A DNA stretch of 64,000 nt from Acorus gramineus. Its lineage: Eukaryota; Streptophyta; Magnoliopsida; Acorales; Acoraceae. Location of the stretch: the NCBI GenBank assembly GCA_030737835.1, contig CM060849.1, positions 14,799,216-14,863,215 on the forward strand, given 5' to 3'. Positions 12,251-24,790 of this stretch are shown here, piece by piece. The translations under genes and the position numbers were made by a program. Numbering within the stretch: position 1 is the stretch's first letter; every line of letters begins with the position of its first letter. A model generated the notes under the pieces. That model was not told where the DNA came from, did no database searches, and saw only the letters and a list, made by a program, of their open reading frames with translations.

Positions 12251-12981
12251 GCAAAGTACCATTGCTTACCAAAGCGGATGATAGACTTATATCAGTACAT
12301 GATTTTGGTATTTAATAAAATATTAAAGTTCCTCATTTTATAAGAGTTCTATAGAATCAATAACAAGGAATAATTTAATTAAACACAAACATCATTGGAT
12401 CAACTAAGTATGCCAATTGAACAGATGATTTGTAAGCAAGATCAAGAAACTTATAACCATGATAAAAAAAAAAAATTTGGTGGGTAACATAAATTATTAC
12501 ATACACACATATTGTTATAACCATACTTTCTTTATCCCCCAGGCATCATTATCCTTTCCATGTAAGTAGTCTCAAATGAAGTATAGCAATTAAAGAAGCT
12601 ATTAACATATCTACATGGAACTTAAAACAATGAACGATTGATGCAATGAAAATTTTCCAATATGATAACTTGAAGAAATCTTGGAACTTATAACCATGAT
12701 AAATTACTTGCCTCATGCCCTTCTCAATTTATCATAAATCAAATTGCATCCTATGTCTACCTCATAGAAGAGCTTTCCATAAATCTAGCCTTTGTAAATG
12801 TTTTTAAATAAAGATCACAGGAACAGATCAATTGAAGAAATTGTACCGATTGATCTAGCCTTTGTAAATGTTTTTAAATAAAGATCACAGGAACAGATCA
12901 ATTGAAGAAATTGTACCGATTGCAGTCTTCCCCTCAAAGAACAAACATACATGCAACCTTAAAAAGTGATCTCAAGAAAAA
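12251..12981. other. AT-rich non-coding stretch
   Basis: No coding potential that I can recognise and no upstream SYP71 exons. It contains a 70-bp direct duplication (annotated separately). Confidence 0.5.
12784..12923. repeat. Exact-looking 70-bp tandem duplication
   Basis: TCTAGCCTTTGTAAATG starts at 12784 and again at 12854. The whole 70-bp unit, ending in TTGTACCGATTG, is repeated with no difference that I can see. Confidence 0.93.
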
Positions 12982-13066
12982 TTAATGAATCCAGCAGATA
13001 AATATTAGCCCCAAAAAATCAGATATCAGTAACCAAAAAACCAAACCTCGAAGAGCAAGTGATTCG

Positions 13067-13470
13067 GTGGTGTGCCTCCTCCGGGAGGGGGGCCCGAAGA
13101 CCACCAGCCGTATCGGCGAGAGAACCCTCCCCTTCTCGCTGGACTCCCTCAGCCTCCAAGCAAGGTCAGGAATTCCGATCCCTTCAATCAATGAGTTTCC
13201 GCCGCCCGAGCCCTCCGTCGCAACCATCTCCTCCATTTCTCTCTCCAAAGGTCGAGATGGTGTTCCACCTCCGGGACTGGAGGGGGACCCGGAGACCACC
13301 CGCCGTATCGGCGAGAGAACCCTCCCCTTCTCGCTGGACTCCCTCAGCCTCCAAGCAGGGTCAAGAATTCCGATCCCTTCAATCGATGAGTTTCCGCCGC
13401 CCGAGCCCTCCGTCGCAACCATCTCCTCCATTTCTCTCTCCAACAGTGGAGATGGGGTTTGGTTTATATG
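13067..13470. other. GC-rich patch with an in-frame 195-bp duplication; possible exon of unknown gene
   Basis: CGTATCGGCGAGAGAACCC occurs at 13109 and 13304, a period of 195 bp (65 codons), so the duplication keeps the frame on both strands. The forward reading repeats RIGERTLPFSLDSLSLQA, IPIPSI and EFPPPEPSVATISSISLS. The reverse reading repeats LEREMEEMVATEGSGGGN and is part of a 237-codon ORF (12982-13695). Base composition is strikingly GC-rich compared with its neighbours, which suggests former coding or 5'-exon sequence. I recognise no domain in either frame and cannot choose the strand. Confidence 0.5.
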
Positions 13471-15497
13471 GCTTGTCTCTCCAAACATATGGGGGTGGGT
13501 ATGATATTCTCCCTCTCTTTCAACAATCTGATTTGTTTTCATAAACGGTCTTGATGGCTTTATGAGGGAGTGAATCATAGGGTACAAGAGTGACGATATA
13601 TGAAATGACCGTTGAATTTGTACAGCTGTATAGGACAAGCCGATGTGCCGAACTGAACCATCCGCACCGTATCTGCTGTTGGTGTAAAATGACATACTTG
13701 TTCCTGCAAGTATGTGATATTGACGCCAGTGACCTGTTTATGAAATAGTCAGACTGCGAAACTTCTCCGCGTTCAGGTCGAATGAACGGTTCAGATTTAT
13801 CCTGCAACGGAAACCATCGATCAGATGGATGTATTTAAAAAACATTTTAAAGGGCGTTACTGACTGTGATGAGACGTGTCACTTTAGCAGATTTAAAAAT
13901 TATGCATTTTATCATACAACTAACTTTTGTTTAATTTTTCACTTACACAGTTAAAGTCATGAAAAAATGATTAATATACTCTTAATTTTTTATCTTCATA
14001 TTTACCTCATAGAATACAAAATTTATTTTTATACTATTCAAAATTATATTTCTTATTATACTATGTAAAAAATTAAAAATGTTAAATTTTACCATGAGAA
14101 CAATTTAATTCATATGAAATAAAAAAATTATCACCATAAAAAGAAATTATAGAAAAATTTCATGAATATTATAAAACTATTATAGATGTAAATCGAATAA
14201 TAATCATAATGCTTTTCCGTCATGTTGTGTGATATATTAACAATGCAGAATGAAACATTATATATTTTTTATTTTTTAATTTTAAAAATTAGTGCTCTCA
14301 AGATTTGATCCTTGATTAACTTTTACGAAGAGGGGATGCTATCGGACTTTTCGAAAGCTCAATTCGCTATATTTTTTTATTTTATGTAGTATTTATCTGA
14401 GTTGAGGTTAAGTTATATAAATGATTGATGTAAATATAAAATGTAGTGATGCAGTTTCTCACATAATTAATTTATTTTAATTCTTTTTTAAATCTAATAA
14501 ATGTAAATATTTTTTTACAATAAATCATTAATGTGCAATTAAGAAAAAAGAAAAAAAACTTAAAAAAAATATGAGGCCCGCCAACTCACGCGCAGGCCCG
14601 AAACTCGAGCCCGGCTCAACGTGCGTTGGTGGGGCCCTAGCCTGGAATTAATTTATCGGGCTGGCCCAACTTAGCCTTGTTGGCTAAAAAGGCTTTCAAA
14701 CCTGGGCCCAGGGCCGGGCTTGGGTCCCATTTCAATTGCCCGGCCCATCAAGTTCCCAATGTCTGGTAGCCCTATCACAAAGTCCTCAATAATTGTGTTC
14801 CAAAGGTGCTCTCCCACTCATGAGATGGTGATGCAGCACCATTTTTTTCTTTTTGAAAAAAAAAGTAAATCTTGCTACAAACACTTGGATTAATATGGAT
14901 TACAAGTTCAGAAGGGGTGAGGAGAACTGAGAGCAAATGTTGAAACACCATTTTAGACTAATAGAAGCAAAAAATCACCAGCTAGATAGTTAAACATTCC
15001 AACTTTTTTTTGGCCTTTTCTATTATTTGAAACTCAACCGTTAACACCATCGCACGTTTTAACCTTTTAAGTTCAAATGACTTCCAACATGAAATTAAAG
15101 CTACTAAAAATGTTTTGATCCATCTAAAACTTCAAATAATCTAGAAGCTGAGATTGGAACGTCTGTGGCTAACTATAAGAAACAGTCTTGTAACAGCCAA
15201 TGTAAATGTATCACAAAAGTCGAATGCACCATGAACAAATATATTTGAATAGATCTTTACCGGTAAGAGTTTTTTTATTAGAGGGTTTACAATACATTCA
15301 AATGACGTTGCACATTTTTATTAGCTGTTACAAGGTTGTTTCCAGTGATTAACCACAGATGATTCCATCTCTCTCTTATCCATATCATGTGAGTATTTTA
15401 ATCACATGTCCCCAGTGTTGGGGTTATGCATTTTTTAAAATCCGCATTGAGGAACAATGTGAATTTTTATTGAAAACTTTCTACTGACTATGTTTAA
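13471..15497. other. AT-rich intergenic DNA with a GC-rich transposon-terminus relic
   Basis: No gene recognised. Around 14570-14765 there is a run of GGCCCG/GGGCC motifs (such as GGGCCCAGGGCCGGGC) of the kind that makes up subterminal repeats of hAT-type elements; the borders are eroded. Confidence 0.45.
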
Positions 15498-15831
15498 GGT
15501 CTCGTTTGGTTGCGCGGTTGAGCGTACTTTTACTTTTTGAAAAGTTGAAAAGCTAAAATTGTACAGTTAAACGGGGCAGCTTTTTACAGAATTGAAAGCT
15601 GGATTCCTTTTAATTTTTCATTCGAAATCTGTGTTTTAAAAAGCTCAAAAACAACGTTTTTTTGTCGGAATCGATTTTTTGAATTAAAAAGCAGCTTTCT
15701 CTGCTAAACATTAAACTCCTTTCAAATATTGATTCTTGAATTAAAAAAAAAAATCTTAAAAAAGTCAAGGTTTAAAATCATCTTAAAAAACAGCTTTATT
15801 CCAAAAGCTCCTTTTCAATATCAACGGACCC
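15498..15831. mobile_element. PIF/Harbinger-like MITE, 334 bp
   Basis: It begins GGTCTCGTTTGGTTG and ends CAACGGACCC, an imperfect inverted terminus of the GGGTCCGTTTGG type, and is flanked by TAA on both sides (15495-15497 and 15832-15834). The interior is AT-rich with no coding potential. Confidence 0.7.
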
Positions 15832-16564
15832 TAAGAAAAGGTTTATACTTTTCCACTATATAGTCTGGTATATATTCTTCCTCTTTATTGAATTTTAAGC
15901 TGCATTACACATCCCAAGCTGCATTCATAGTTCATGGGTCAACAAGTGTTGATCCACTTCTCAATTGAAGTCCAACAATACCTTGACTTATCTTGATAGC
16001 TTAGCCACTAATCTTCTCTCCTAATCTTACAACAACATTGTTAGTTACAGAAAGCTTATGGCAAGAACCTATTCAGCCAAGATGACAAGATGGGTAATGC
16101 CGGGATTGAGATCCAATTGTAGAGGCCCCATCGATGCGATCAAATTCAAATGAATACATATCATGCATACTGTAATGTGTATGCATTGAAATGCCTGTTA
16201 AATTTTCTTCTGTGTATTGTAAGCTCAAAATGCCATTCTAGCAGTTAAATTGTGCAGATATCCAGCAATTCATGATGTGTGAATGTTTTTTTGAATCCAA
16301 ATTCAGCAGAAATTCATAACAGACATCCTATTTTTTCACTTTTTTTTACATTTTGGGAAAGGAAGTCTATCAACACTAGCTTCTTCTGTGTGAATGGTTT
16401 CCTCAGCAAAGCTGTGTCAATTGAAAGGAAAGAAATACCCAAAAAATAAAAATAAAAAACTTCAAAACAACTAAAACACACCCATCAAAGCAACTTGAAC
16501 AATAAACAAGCACCCCAACCTCCTCCGGCTACTTCATCCATAATTTCTATTGACTCTCCCCCAA
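15832..16564. other. 3' flank of the subtilase gene
   Basis: Non-coding. It should hold the 3' UTR and polyadenylation site of the minus-strand subtilase. I see no perfect AATAAA close to the stop, only U-rich sequence (the reverse complement of 16440-16470). Confidence 0.5.
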
Positions 16565-18892
16565 TCAGGTCCATGTGAAGGCAATCGGGCTGCCGACAAT
16601 GTGCACACCATCGGACCACTCGAGCCTCCCAAAGCTCGCACTCCCTGATGGCTGCGAATCAGCCGAGAAGGTCACCGTGTATGATTTCTTCTCGTTCGCC
16701 TGACTGAAAACCAACGTATCCGGCACCACCGCAACCTTCACCGGTCCCGTCAACGGGTAAACAGTCGCCTTATACGTCCCTGGCGCGCCCACATTGGTGA
16801 GCGTCCTCGTGTGCTTCAACGTGCCCGTGGTTTCAGCTGCCCCGCTCAACGCGGTCGCGAAATTCACCGCGAAAGACGGGTAATTGAGGTCGGACACCGA
16901 GTACTTCTTCGATGACGCGCACGCGTAGCTCTTCCTCGCGAGGCTCTCGATCTGGATCGACGTGTAGTTCAACGCGCAGAGGAAGTCGAGGTAGTCTTCG
17001 ACGGTCAGGTCGTAGACGAGGCCGGGGTCGAGCGCCCGCGTGGGCTCGACGTGGCCCGCGCCGAGGTCGAAAGGGGTCGCGGCCTTGCCCGTCGCGACGT
17101 CGATGAGCTTGTCCCCGGCCTTGTACGTGTTGTACGCGGAGGTCATCAGCGCGGAGCGGACCGCGGCGGGGCTCCACCCGGGGTGCACCTCTTTGAGGAG
17201 CGCCGCGAGCCCGCTCACGTGGGGGCACGACATCGACGTCCCTGATATGATGTTGAACTCGACCCGACGAGTGTCCACCGCCAACCCGGTCGGCCCGACC
17301 GCTCCCGTCCAGCCCGCAAGGATGTTAACCCCCGGCGCAATCAGGTCGGGCTTCAGCACGTCTGGCGTGATCGGGTTCGGTCCCCTAGACGAGAACGCCG
17401 CGACCACCGGGGACGGTTCGATCCCCACTTTGGTTCCGCTGAAGACGATCGTCGCCGTTGGTTTCGAAGACGAGAAGAGGTAGGATTTGATGGCCTCGCC
17501 GCTCTTCTGCCCCACGCCCGTCGCCGGGAGGAGGTGCGCGTCGGCGACGAGCTCCTCGCCGTTCGCGGCGGTGTTGGCGAGGATCATCCCGGCGCCTCCG
17601 GCGTCTTTGACGACGGAGCCCTTCTGGACCCTCGCGTTGATCCCCCGGTCGCAGAGGACGATCTTCCCGGCGACCTTCTCCGGGATCAGCGTCCCCGTCA
17701 TGCAGAGGTTGCCGTTGGTGGCGTTGGTGGCGTTTCCGGCGTAGATGAGAGGTATCGTCGGCGTGTCGGCGAGGTACTTCCCGCTGTAGAGCGAGACGCC
17801 GGTGTAGTTCTTGCCGTCGCCGAGGCTGACGACCGCGGGGAAGTCGCGATCTAGGGTTCCGGCGCCGACGGTTGTGATCCACGGCGCAACGTTGGACAGC
17901 GATGACGTCCCCGGTCCACCGTTTCCCGCCGAGGACGAGACGAGGACCCCGCTCTCCATGGCGGCGAACGCGCCGATGGCGACGCTGTCACGGAAGTAGT
18001 CGGAGGACCCCCCACCGAGGGACATGGAGAGCACATCCACCCCGTCGGAGACCGCCTTGTCGATGGCGGAGAGTATGTCGGAGCTGAAGCATCCCCCGAC
18101 CCAGCACACCTTGTACGTCGCGACGCGCGCGCGCGTCGCCATCCCGCGAGCGGTCCCGGGCGCGTAGCCGAAGAGGCTCGCGCCGGGGACGGAGGCGCCC
18201 GCGGCGGTGGTGGAGGTATGCGTGCCGTGCCCGTCGTCGTCGCGGGGGGACTTGGACTCGCGCGACTCGTCGATCGGGCCCATGCTCGCCTCGTACGCCT
18301 TGGAGAAGTACCTCGCCCCGACGAGCTTCTTGTTGCACGCCTTGGCCGGGTCGAAGTTCTTCCCCGCCTCGCACTCGCCCTTCCACGACGACGGGACGGG
18401 ACCGAGACCGGTGTCGTCGTAGCTCTTCAGCTCCGGCCAGACGCCGGTGTCCAGTACGCCGACGACGACGTTGCTCAAACCGGCGTTACTTCCCGCCGAA
18501 GGCACGAACCACTCGTTCCGGTCGAGGCCGAGGAACTCGGGAGTGCGAGTCGTGTGGAGCTCATACCGGACCTCGGGGAGGACGGCGAGGACGCCGGGGA
18601 GATCGCCGAGGGCGGAGGCCTCGGAGTCGGAGAGGCGGGTGGAGAAGCCGTGGACGACGGTTTCGTAGGTGTAGAGGATCTCGGCGGGCCGGCCCGTGAC
18701 GGAGGAGAGGGAGGCGTCGTACCAGTGTCGGTGCTCGGAGAACTCCGACGGCTTCTGCGATTTCGACACGTGGACGATGTAGGTCTTCCGGCCATCGTTG
18801 CGGGCGGAGAGGGACGGGTGGAGGAGGCAGAGGAGGAGGAGGTAGAGAGCAAGAGCGGTGACGGTGGAGGAGGATCCGGCGAGTGTCGCCAT
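16565..18892 (-). CDS. Subtilisin-like serine protease, SBT1 type (intact, single exon)
   Basis: A 775-residue secreted plant subtilase (peptidase family S8). Visible parts in order: signal peptide about residues 1-30 (hydrophobic LALYLLLLCLL core); I9 pro-domain about 37-114 (TYIVHVSKS to YELHTT) that should be cleaved off in the secretory pathway; catalytic domain with the triad Asp148 (VVGVLDTGVW), His222 (DDDGHGTHTS) and Ser553 (SGTSMSCPHVSG); oxyanion-hole Asn324 (SSSAGNGGP); a protease-associated insertion at about 365-470; and a C-terminal Fn3-like domain at about 660-775. Length, intron-less structure and all key residues fit SBT1 enzymes, which process or degrade proteins in the apoplast. 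The start lies in a good plant context (AACAATGGCG) and directly begins the signal peptide. Strong GC bias compared with the flanks. The exact orthologue and substrate cannot be told from sequence. Confidence 0.97.
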   Translation of the reverse strand: MATLAGSSSTVTALALYLLLLCLLHPSLSARNDGRKTYIVHVSKSQKPSEFSEHRHWYDASLSSVTGRPAEILYTYETVVHGFSTRLSDSEASALGDLPGVLAVLPEVRYELHTTRTPEFLGLDRNEWFVPSAGSNAGLSNVVVGVLDTGVWPELKSYDDTGLGPVPSSWKGECEAGKNFDPAKACNKKLVGARYFSKAYEASMGPIDESRESKSPRDDDGHGTHTSTTAAGASVPGASLFGYAPGTARGMATRARVATYKVCWVGGCFSSDILSAIDKAVSDGVDVLSMSLGGGSSDYFRDSVAIGAFAAMESGVLVSSSAGNGGPGTSSLSNVAPWITTVGAGTLDRDFPAVVSLGDGKNYTGVSLYSGKYLADTPTIPLIYAGNATNATNGNLCMTGTLIPEKVAGKIVLCDRGINARVQKGSVVKDAGGAGMILANTAANGEELVADAHLLPATGVGQKSGEAIKSYLFSSSKPTATIVFSGTKVGIEPSPVVAAFSSRGPNPITPDVLKPDLIAPGVNILAGWTGAVGPTGLAVDTRRVEFNIISGTSMSCPHVSGLAALLKEVHPGWSPAAVRSALMTSAYNTYKAGDKLIDVATGKAATPFDLGAGHVEPTRALDPGLVYDLTVEDYLDFLCALNYTSIQIESLARKSYACASSKKYSVSDLNYPSFAVNFATALSGAAETTGTLKHTRTLTNVGAPGTYKATVYPLTGPVKVAVVPDTLVFSQANEKKSYTVTFSADSQPSGSASFGRLEWSDGVHIVGSPIAFTWT

Positions 18893-19320
18893 TGTTTTGG
18901 TTCCTCACTCAGTCACTACTGAAAGGTTTCAGATCTGACGCTCTTAAAAAGGGGAACAAAGATAATAAAATAAAAAAAGAAAATAAAAAAGATGGCGTTC
19001 ACACATGCCTCTTGATTTCAGGGGTTCATATTTATTTTTTATTTTTCACTTTTTTAAACTCAGTCCCTTCTATCACTGCAGATTCTCTGGTGCGTTTTTT
19101 GTCTTTTTATTTATTTATTTTTATTTTTATTTACGATGGTGGGGAAGACGCCAAGACGGTCACGAGAAAGAGGGATCAGCACCCCTCGGTGGTTACTTTT
19201 TTTTTTTTTTTTTTTTGTAGTTGCGCTGTCACTCGTCGTTGTTTCATCGGACGGTTGTGATTTTTTTGTTTTTTTTATTAAAGTGTGACACTGCGACTGT
19301 TGTGTTCTCACAGAACACGT
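18893..19320 (-). promoter_or_regulatory. Probable 5' UTR and proximal promoter of the subtilase
   Basis: Inferred from position only. The 60 bp before the ATG are unremarkable. On the minus strand a TTTTTAAG motif lies about 60 bp upstream and T/A-rich tracts further out; no clear TATAAA box. A 20-bp poly(T) run on the plus strand lies near 19197-19216. Confidence 0.35.
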
Positions 19321-22300
19321 TCTTTTAGTTTGGTAAAAAAAAATAAAAAATGATGGGAAATTAATTTGGGGTTCCTCTTGTTACTTTATTTTTAGATCCT
19401 GAAATTTTTAAGTTTTTTTGTGAGTCTCTCGGATTATGTAAAATTATTTTTAAGTCCCTTGAATCATATTTTTTTTTAAATATTAAAAATACCCCCGTAT
19501 AATTATTTCAATGCACTGTAAACATTCTCTGTATATTGTTAAGTATATCAAACACTCTCTGGTATATTGTTAACCTTTGCATAACTGTGTAATGACATTT
19601 TTGACATTTTTAAACAAGATTCGATTAGAGGATCTAAAGATAAATTTTGAATGCTCTAAAAAAAGGGGTCCAAAAGACTCTTTAGAAAGTTGCATACAAT
19701 ATTTTTTTTTTATAAAGTTTCATACATTGCACCATTCAACAAAATCCTTTTTTTAGCCAACTCTCTCTCTCCTCATTTCTCTCCCCAACCGTCCGTCCGC
19801 TGATCTCTCTCTCTCTCTCTCTCACTCTCAGGGTTCGATATGTGAATGCCTTCAACAATCATCTTCTCTCACTTTTGAAATAACACACGCATTTTAAAGG
19901 GTTTTTTTTTGTTTTGATTTTTGTAGAAATATTTAAATGTGTTTGCCAAAGAACTCTTTTTCATCGGGTGGGGGTTTTGAGGATGGATATGTTGGAAACT
20001 TGGAATTGGTTCAAAATTCTTTTATTTTTTGTGTTTCATATTTGTTTGTTATTGTTATGTTTAGTTATTTGATTTTTAAAGTGATAAAAAAATTATAAAA
20101 TATATTTTTAGATCTTATAATTTATTACTATGAATAAGGTAAATGAGTCATTTAAAATGAATGTATGGTAAAAATGATTAGACTTTTGGACTGATAAGAA
20201 AAAAATCCATACATGTCATAGGAAGTCTTTTTTTTCCTACAATATAATGAAACATTGAAGAGGGTTTTAGAGATGCTCTTAGAAGCTTAAAAAAACTTAA
20301 AAATTATTAGAGACCTAAATATAATAGAGGAGTGATCATAGGGACCCCTGATTAATTTTTCTAAAAAGTTATCAAGAATTTTCAAAAAGAACAAAAATGT
20401 TGAGATAAAAAGAATTTGGAAATGAAAATTCAGTGATAGATGGAAAAAAGGGGTTTGTTGTAGACCATACGATTGGTGATCCTTTGACACAGGGAGATGA
20501 TAGGACAACCAGTATAAGGAACCATGGTTAGGATAAGATTGGGACTTGGGAGGGGGTGTTGTCAATTATTTAATTCGAATCTGATTTTAATAATTATTAG
20601 GTTTCTTGTCGCGTAAAGACTACGATGATGTCACGTGTCAATACAACGAGGATTGTTTTATATATAATGTTGATCAGGTTCGGATTGTGTTAATGATTAA
20701 TGAGGGAGTGGATGTGGGCCGTTGATGACGGTTTGGACGGTTGTGTGTAAGTGGGAATGGTTGACTGTTTTTTTTTTTTTTTCTATGTTGTTACGTGTAG
20801 TTTTTATTTTAACCTCACTTTCAGTTCTATATACATCATAGAAAATTATTAAAACATATACTTTCTTTAACAATATATGCTTTGATAAAAAAAATTTATA
20901 CTTTTTATAAATAATTTCATACAATTTATTAAAGTATAGGTTTTATTTTTTTATTCAAACATGTAACTCAAAGATGAGATATGCTATTTTAAAAAAATTT
21001 AAAACACTTGAGACTAGATTTAGAGCTGAAAAAAAGGACCGGATGTAACATTACCCTTTTTTTAATCCAGTAGAGTGTATTTAAATATTTTATTTCATTG
21101 AAGATTAAAATACGAATTATGATTTAATTTTTATGCATCCCACTAGAGATCGAGCTTAGTTTATTTTGAAAGAACACATGTTACTATGTGAAAGTCAAGA
21201 TCCTAATAATAAAATACAAAAGGTGGGAGAAATATTTATATATGCATAAATTTTCCCTTCCACCAAACACTATTTATAAATTCCCACCACTAAAATAAAA
21301 TTTAGTTTATAATAATTAATAAGAGATATATGCCAAGATAATTTGTGGAATAGTTGTGGACTAAGAACTATTTGCATTGAGGGCATTGATTTTTTTATTT
21401 TCAAATAACATTATTCATAATTTTTTCATCTAGAAATTCAATTAGTATTTCATTAATAATAAAATTAATATCTAGTACATCTTTCTAGTGTATGAAATAT
21501 AACAAACCTTAATTCCAAATAAGTATTTGATTGATTTTTGTTCTGGTGAATCTGTTTTAAAAAAATAAGATTTGCAAATCATATAAGACTTCGACCGGTG
21601 TAAATAAGGTGAGAGAAGTGTAAAAAAGAAAACCTCTAGCGATAAATTAAATAAGAATTTAAAACAAATAAGATCTTTCTTTTTATGTCATCTCTATTAT
21701 AGTAGTTTCAACTTTATGTTATAATTTTTTAGGTTTTTAGACTCAAATTATGGAGTATTATTAAAGTCGACAAAATCTTTGTAATTGCTTCCACATGGTA
21801 TTATGATGGTATTTTGTTAGGGTAAATTTTAAAGCACCTCAAGATGATCCCATTTTTCTTAATTTAAAGCCATCCACCATAAAAAGAGTGGGTGAAAATG
21901 ACTTTTTTAGTAGATGTTACTCGATATGAATGAGAATCCTCTTCCTCGAAAATGACTCAGTGCATGCATTTGGTATATATATAAATAAGGGAACTTAAAC
22001 TTATGACTTTTTTTCTTGTAAATTCTCCTATCACCCATTGAACTACATGATGTCCAAATAACTTAATTTCTCTTCAAACGGGGGCTTATGATTCGGCCTA
22101 TCCGATTCACAATCTAGACCAACATAATATATATATATGTATTATTAAAAAATGTGAGTTAGTGTGACTTCATTAATCTATTTAAAATGCACATCAAGGT
22201 TCACAAACTTCACAACATACTCAAACGTATATCTAACTATACAAGGAATACTTGTCATTCCTTTGGCCTCAAGCGACATATACAATGTTATGCATCAATA

Positions 22301-23147
22301 TCATTCAATGGATTTTTTCAAAATAAAAATAAATTCATTCGAGGAATATTAAAAAAATCAAAATAGCTCTACGTCAAAACAAAAAAATAATTAAAATTTC
22401 ATTATCAATATGCATAATTTTTACAAACATTTTGCGTCCGTTCAAAATTCGATTAAACTCCTAACAATGATGAACAGTCATAAATTCCATCAAACAAATT
22501 CTGTGTAATAGTTCATATGAATTTCAAATATTCAATAAATGGTTTATATCTTCATAAAATGGCATCCAGTTTTGGACTCTGTTTTGTTTTGTATATACAA
22601 TTTAAAAGGTTGTAATTAATAATATAAAGTTTTTATGCTTGTTTTAGGGTTGCAGTGAATACACGTACGCCACTGCAACAAATTTTGTACTCAAACGCAA
22701 CCGACGCATTAAAACCGAGTGATACACGATACTATATGTGACAAGGGCACAAACTACTGTGACACCCTTCCAAAAATGGTTATCCTGTTCATCACAGTCA
22801 TCCATCACTTATTAAAATACACCCAGTTCCTTTTTCATGTCTGTAATCTAAAAATGCCTATCTAACCGTCTATACACTGCACATAGTATTATTATACTAT
22901 CGTAATGTATAAAAACATTTAAAGAAATTATTTTAAAAAAAATATGCTAATATATTTTAGTGTATATCTCATTTTTGTATAGTGATATCGTTTATGTAAT
23001 TATCAAGTAAAAAATAATAGTATATATAGTTTATATTCATTTGGGAAAAACACTGGTCAAGATTGTGGCTGGGGCTACCCACATAATTGAACGTATCATT
23101 TTCCTAAATGGTTGGTTAACATATACACATAAGGTACATTGACACTG
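19321..23147. other. AT-rich intergenic DNA
   Basis: No gene recognised. Long A/T homopolymer runs occur throughout. A (CT)n microsatellite is listed separately. Confidence 0.6.
19804..19823. repeat. (CT)n microsatellite
   Basis: About ten CT dinucleotides in a wider pyrimidine-rich tract (about 19758-19830). Such tracts are common in plant 5' UTRs, but no downstream ORF supports a gene here. Confidence 0.9.
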
Positions 23148-23155
23148 GCTACACA

Positions 23156-23740
23156 TAGGCATGTCAACGGGTCGGGTCCGGATTGGGTTGGGGTGGACCC
23201 GGAACTGATCCGTTTGATTGTCGGGTTCATATCGGGTCTCTGGTCAGGTCGGGTCGACCTGTTAACAAGTTCAAGCCGGACAAAGAGAATTTCATAAACT
23301 TTTCAAGGGCCTACAATGGCTTCATATTTTCTTCTTTTTAATAGAGTCTAATGTATTATAAATAGTTCTTCACTATTTTGATTTTTAAATGTTTTATGAG
23401 GGAATATTTGGAATACGGTTTGGATTATTATGCTTTTACGTGAAGTCAGAAGGTTATAAAAATATTTCAAATGTTTAAAATTTTAAATTATTATTCAATA
23501 TTTAGTTATAAATGTTTGGTTGAATCATGAGTGTTTGGTTGGATCATAAAAAAAAAAAATTACATAATATTTGAGTTGAGTCAATCGGGTCCAACGGGTC
23601 CATAGGATCGGGTCGGGGTGGACCCAGACCCAACCCGTTCACCCCCCCGACCCGTTTTGATTGTCGGGTCCTTCGGGTTGGGTATTTACGCCTTTTATCA
23701 GGTCGGATCCGGGTTGACCAGCGACCCGTTGACAGGCCTA
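23156..23740. mobile_element. Non-autonomous hAT element, 585 bp, perfect 8-bp TSD
   Basis: It starts TAGGCATGTCAACGGGTCGG and ends GACCCGTTGACAGGCCTA, imperfect inverted termini. It is flanked by GCTACACA at 23148-23155 and again at 23741-23748, the 8-bp duplication expected of hAT elements. Many GGGTCC/CGGGTCGGG motifs sit near both ends, probably transposase-binding repeats. The core is AT-rich with no coding capacity. Confidence 0.9.
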
Positions 23741-23759
23741 GCTACACAAACCTTATGTA

Positions 23760-24331
23760 TAAGCCTGTCAACGGAGCGAATATGGATAATATATGACTAT
23801 ATTCGTTTTTAAATTGGATATCCGAAAAAATATCTGTATATGATATCTGACAGATATTCAAAATATATATTTGTATCTGATCCAAAAAATCTTGATTCAG
23901 ATGATTAAATGAATTGTTCAAAAAATAAAAAATGGATAAAGATATGATACGAATTTCTGAAATCCGATATCCGAAAATAAAAATCATATATCTAATATAT
24001 GAAATATGTAAAAAATTTAATAATTACCAATTATTAAATATGAAATTATTAGTACACACACAAAATACTACATTTAAAGTAAAAAAAAATCAAACTAACA
24101 CTAAAAATATAAATATATTAATAAAAAAACTAATAATAATATAATAATATTTCGTATACAAATATTTTTTAGATCGGATACCATCATATCTTTATCTAAT
24201 CCGAAATATTTCTAATATGGATATTTTATTTCAAATATGAATACAGATTTTCAGATATCGAATAAATTTTTAAATTTTTGGATATCAATCTACATCGGAT
24301 ACAGATATTTTTCGTATAATTGTGGAGCTTA
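23760..24331. mobile_element. Older hAT-like element (ATATCCG type)
   Basis: It starts TAAGCCTGTCAACGG eleven bases after the preceding element's target duplication. The interior has ATATCCG/GATATC motifs like the remnant at 1530. The right end is decayed (TTGTGGAGCTTA against the expected TTGACAGGCTTA). Flanks CTTATGTA (23752-23759) and CTTACATA (24332-24339) agree at 6 of 8 bases, as expected for an old insertion. Confidence 0.6.
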
Positions 24332-24750
24332 CTTACATATACAAGCTTTTATGATTTGTTCTTTCATTAACTTTCTTGTGAGGTTGAACCACCTATTTTT
24401 ATGCTAATAAATGGCCTTGGTGTCAGCTCCTACTCCAAGACTTAGCTTGTTTGGTTTGTAAGACTTGTAAGGGTTAACCATGCTTAATATAACATTAATT
24501 TAAGCTATTGATGGAAAATCCCAAAGCATGTGATCAGTTGTCCTTCCTCTATTTCTATTGATGTTTCTTTTGATCAGCCACTGTTGTGGGTCCATTTTTA
24601 TCCCACACAACAGCCTTGACGAAACTTCAATCATCATAAAAGAATTTACAGTTGATTCATTTTTGTCTCAAGCCTAAAAATATTGATGAATGAATTGGGT
24701 AATTAAATTTAAGTCATTTCATTGTAAATTCTCAAAGATATTTCAGAGAA

Positions 24751-24778
24751 ATTATTATTATTATTATTATTATTATTA
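24751..24778. repeat. (TTA)n microsatellite
   Basis: About nine ATT/TTA trinucleotides in a row. Confidence 0.95.
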
Positions 24779-24790
24779 CAACACAATTTT

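Noticed and set aside
16833..18922. Long ORFs on the other frames and strand of the subtilase gene (up to 234 residues)
   Set aside because: Shadow ORFs of a GC-rich gene; Arg/Pro-rich low-complexity readings, while the minus-strand frame has the full protease domain set.
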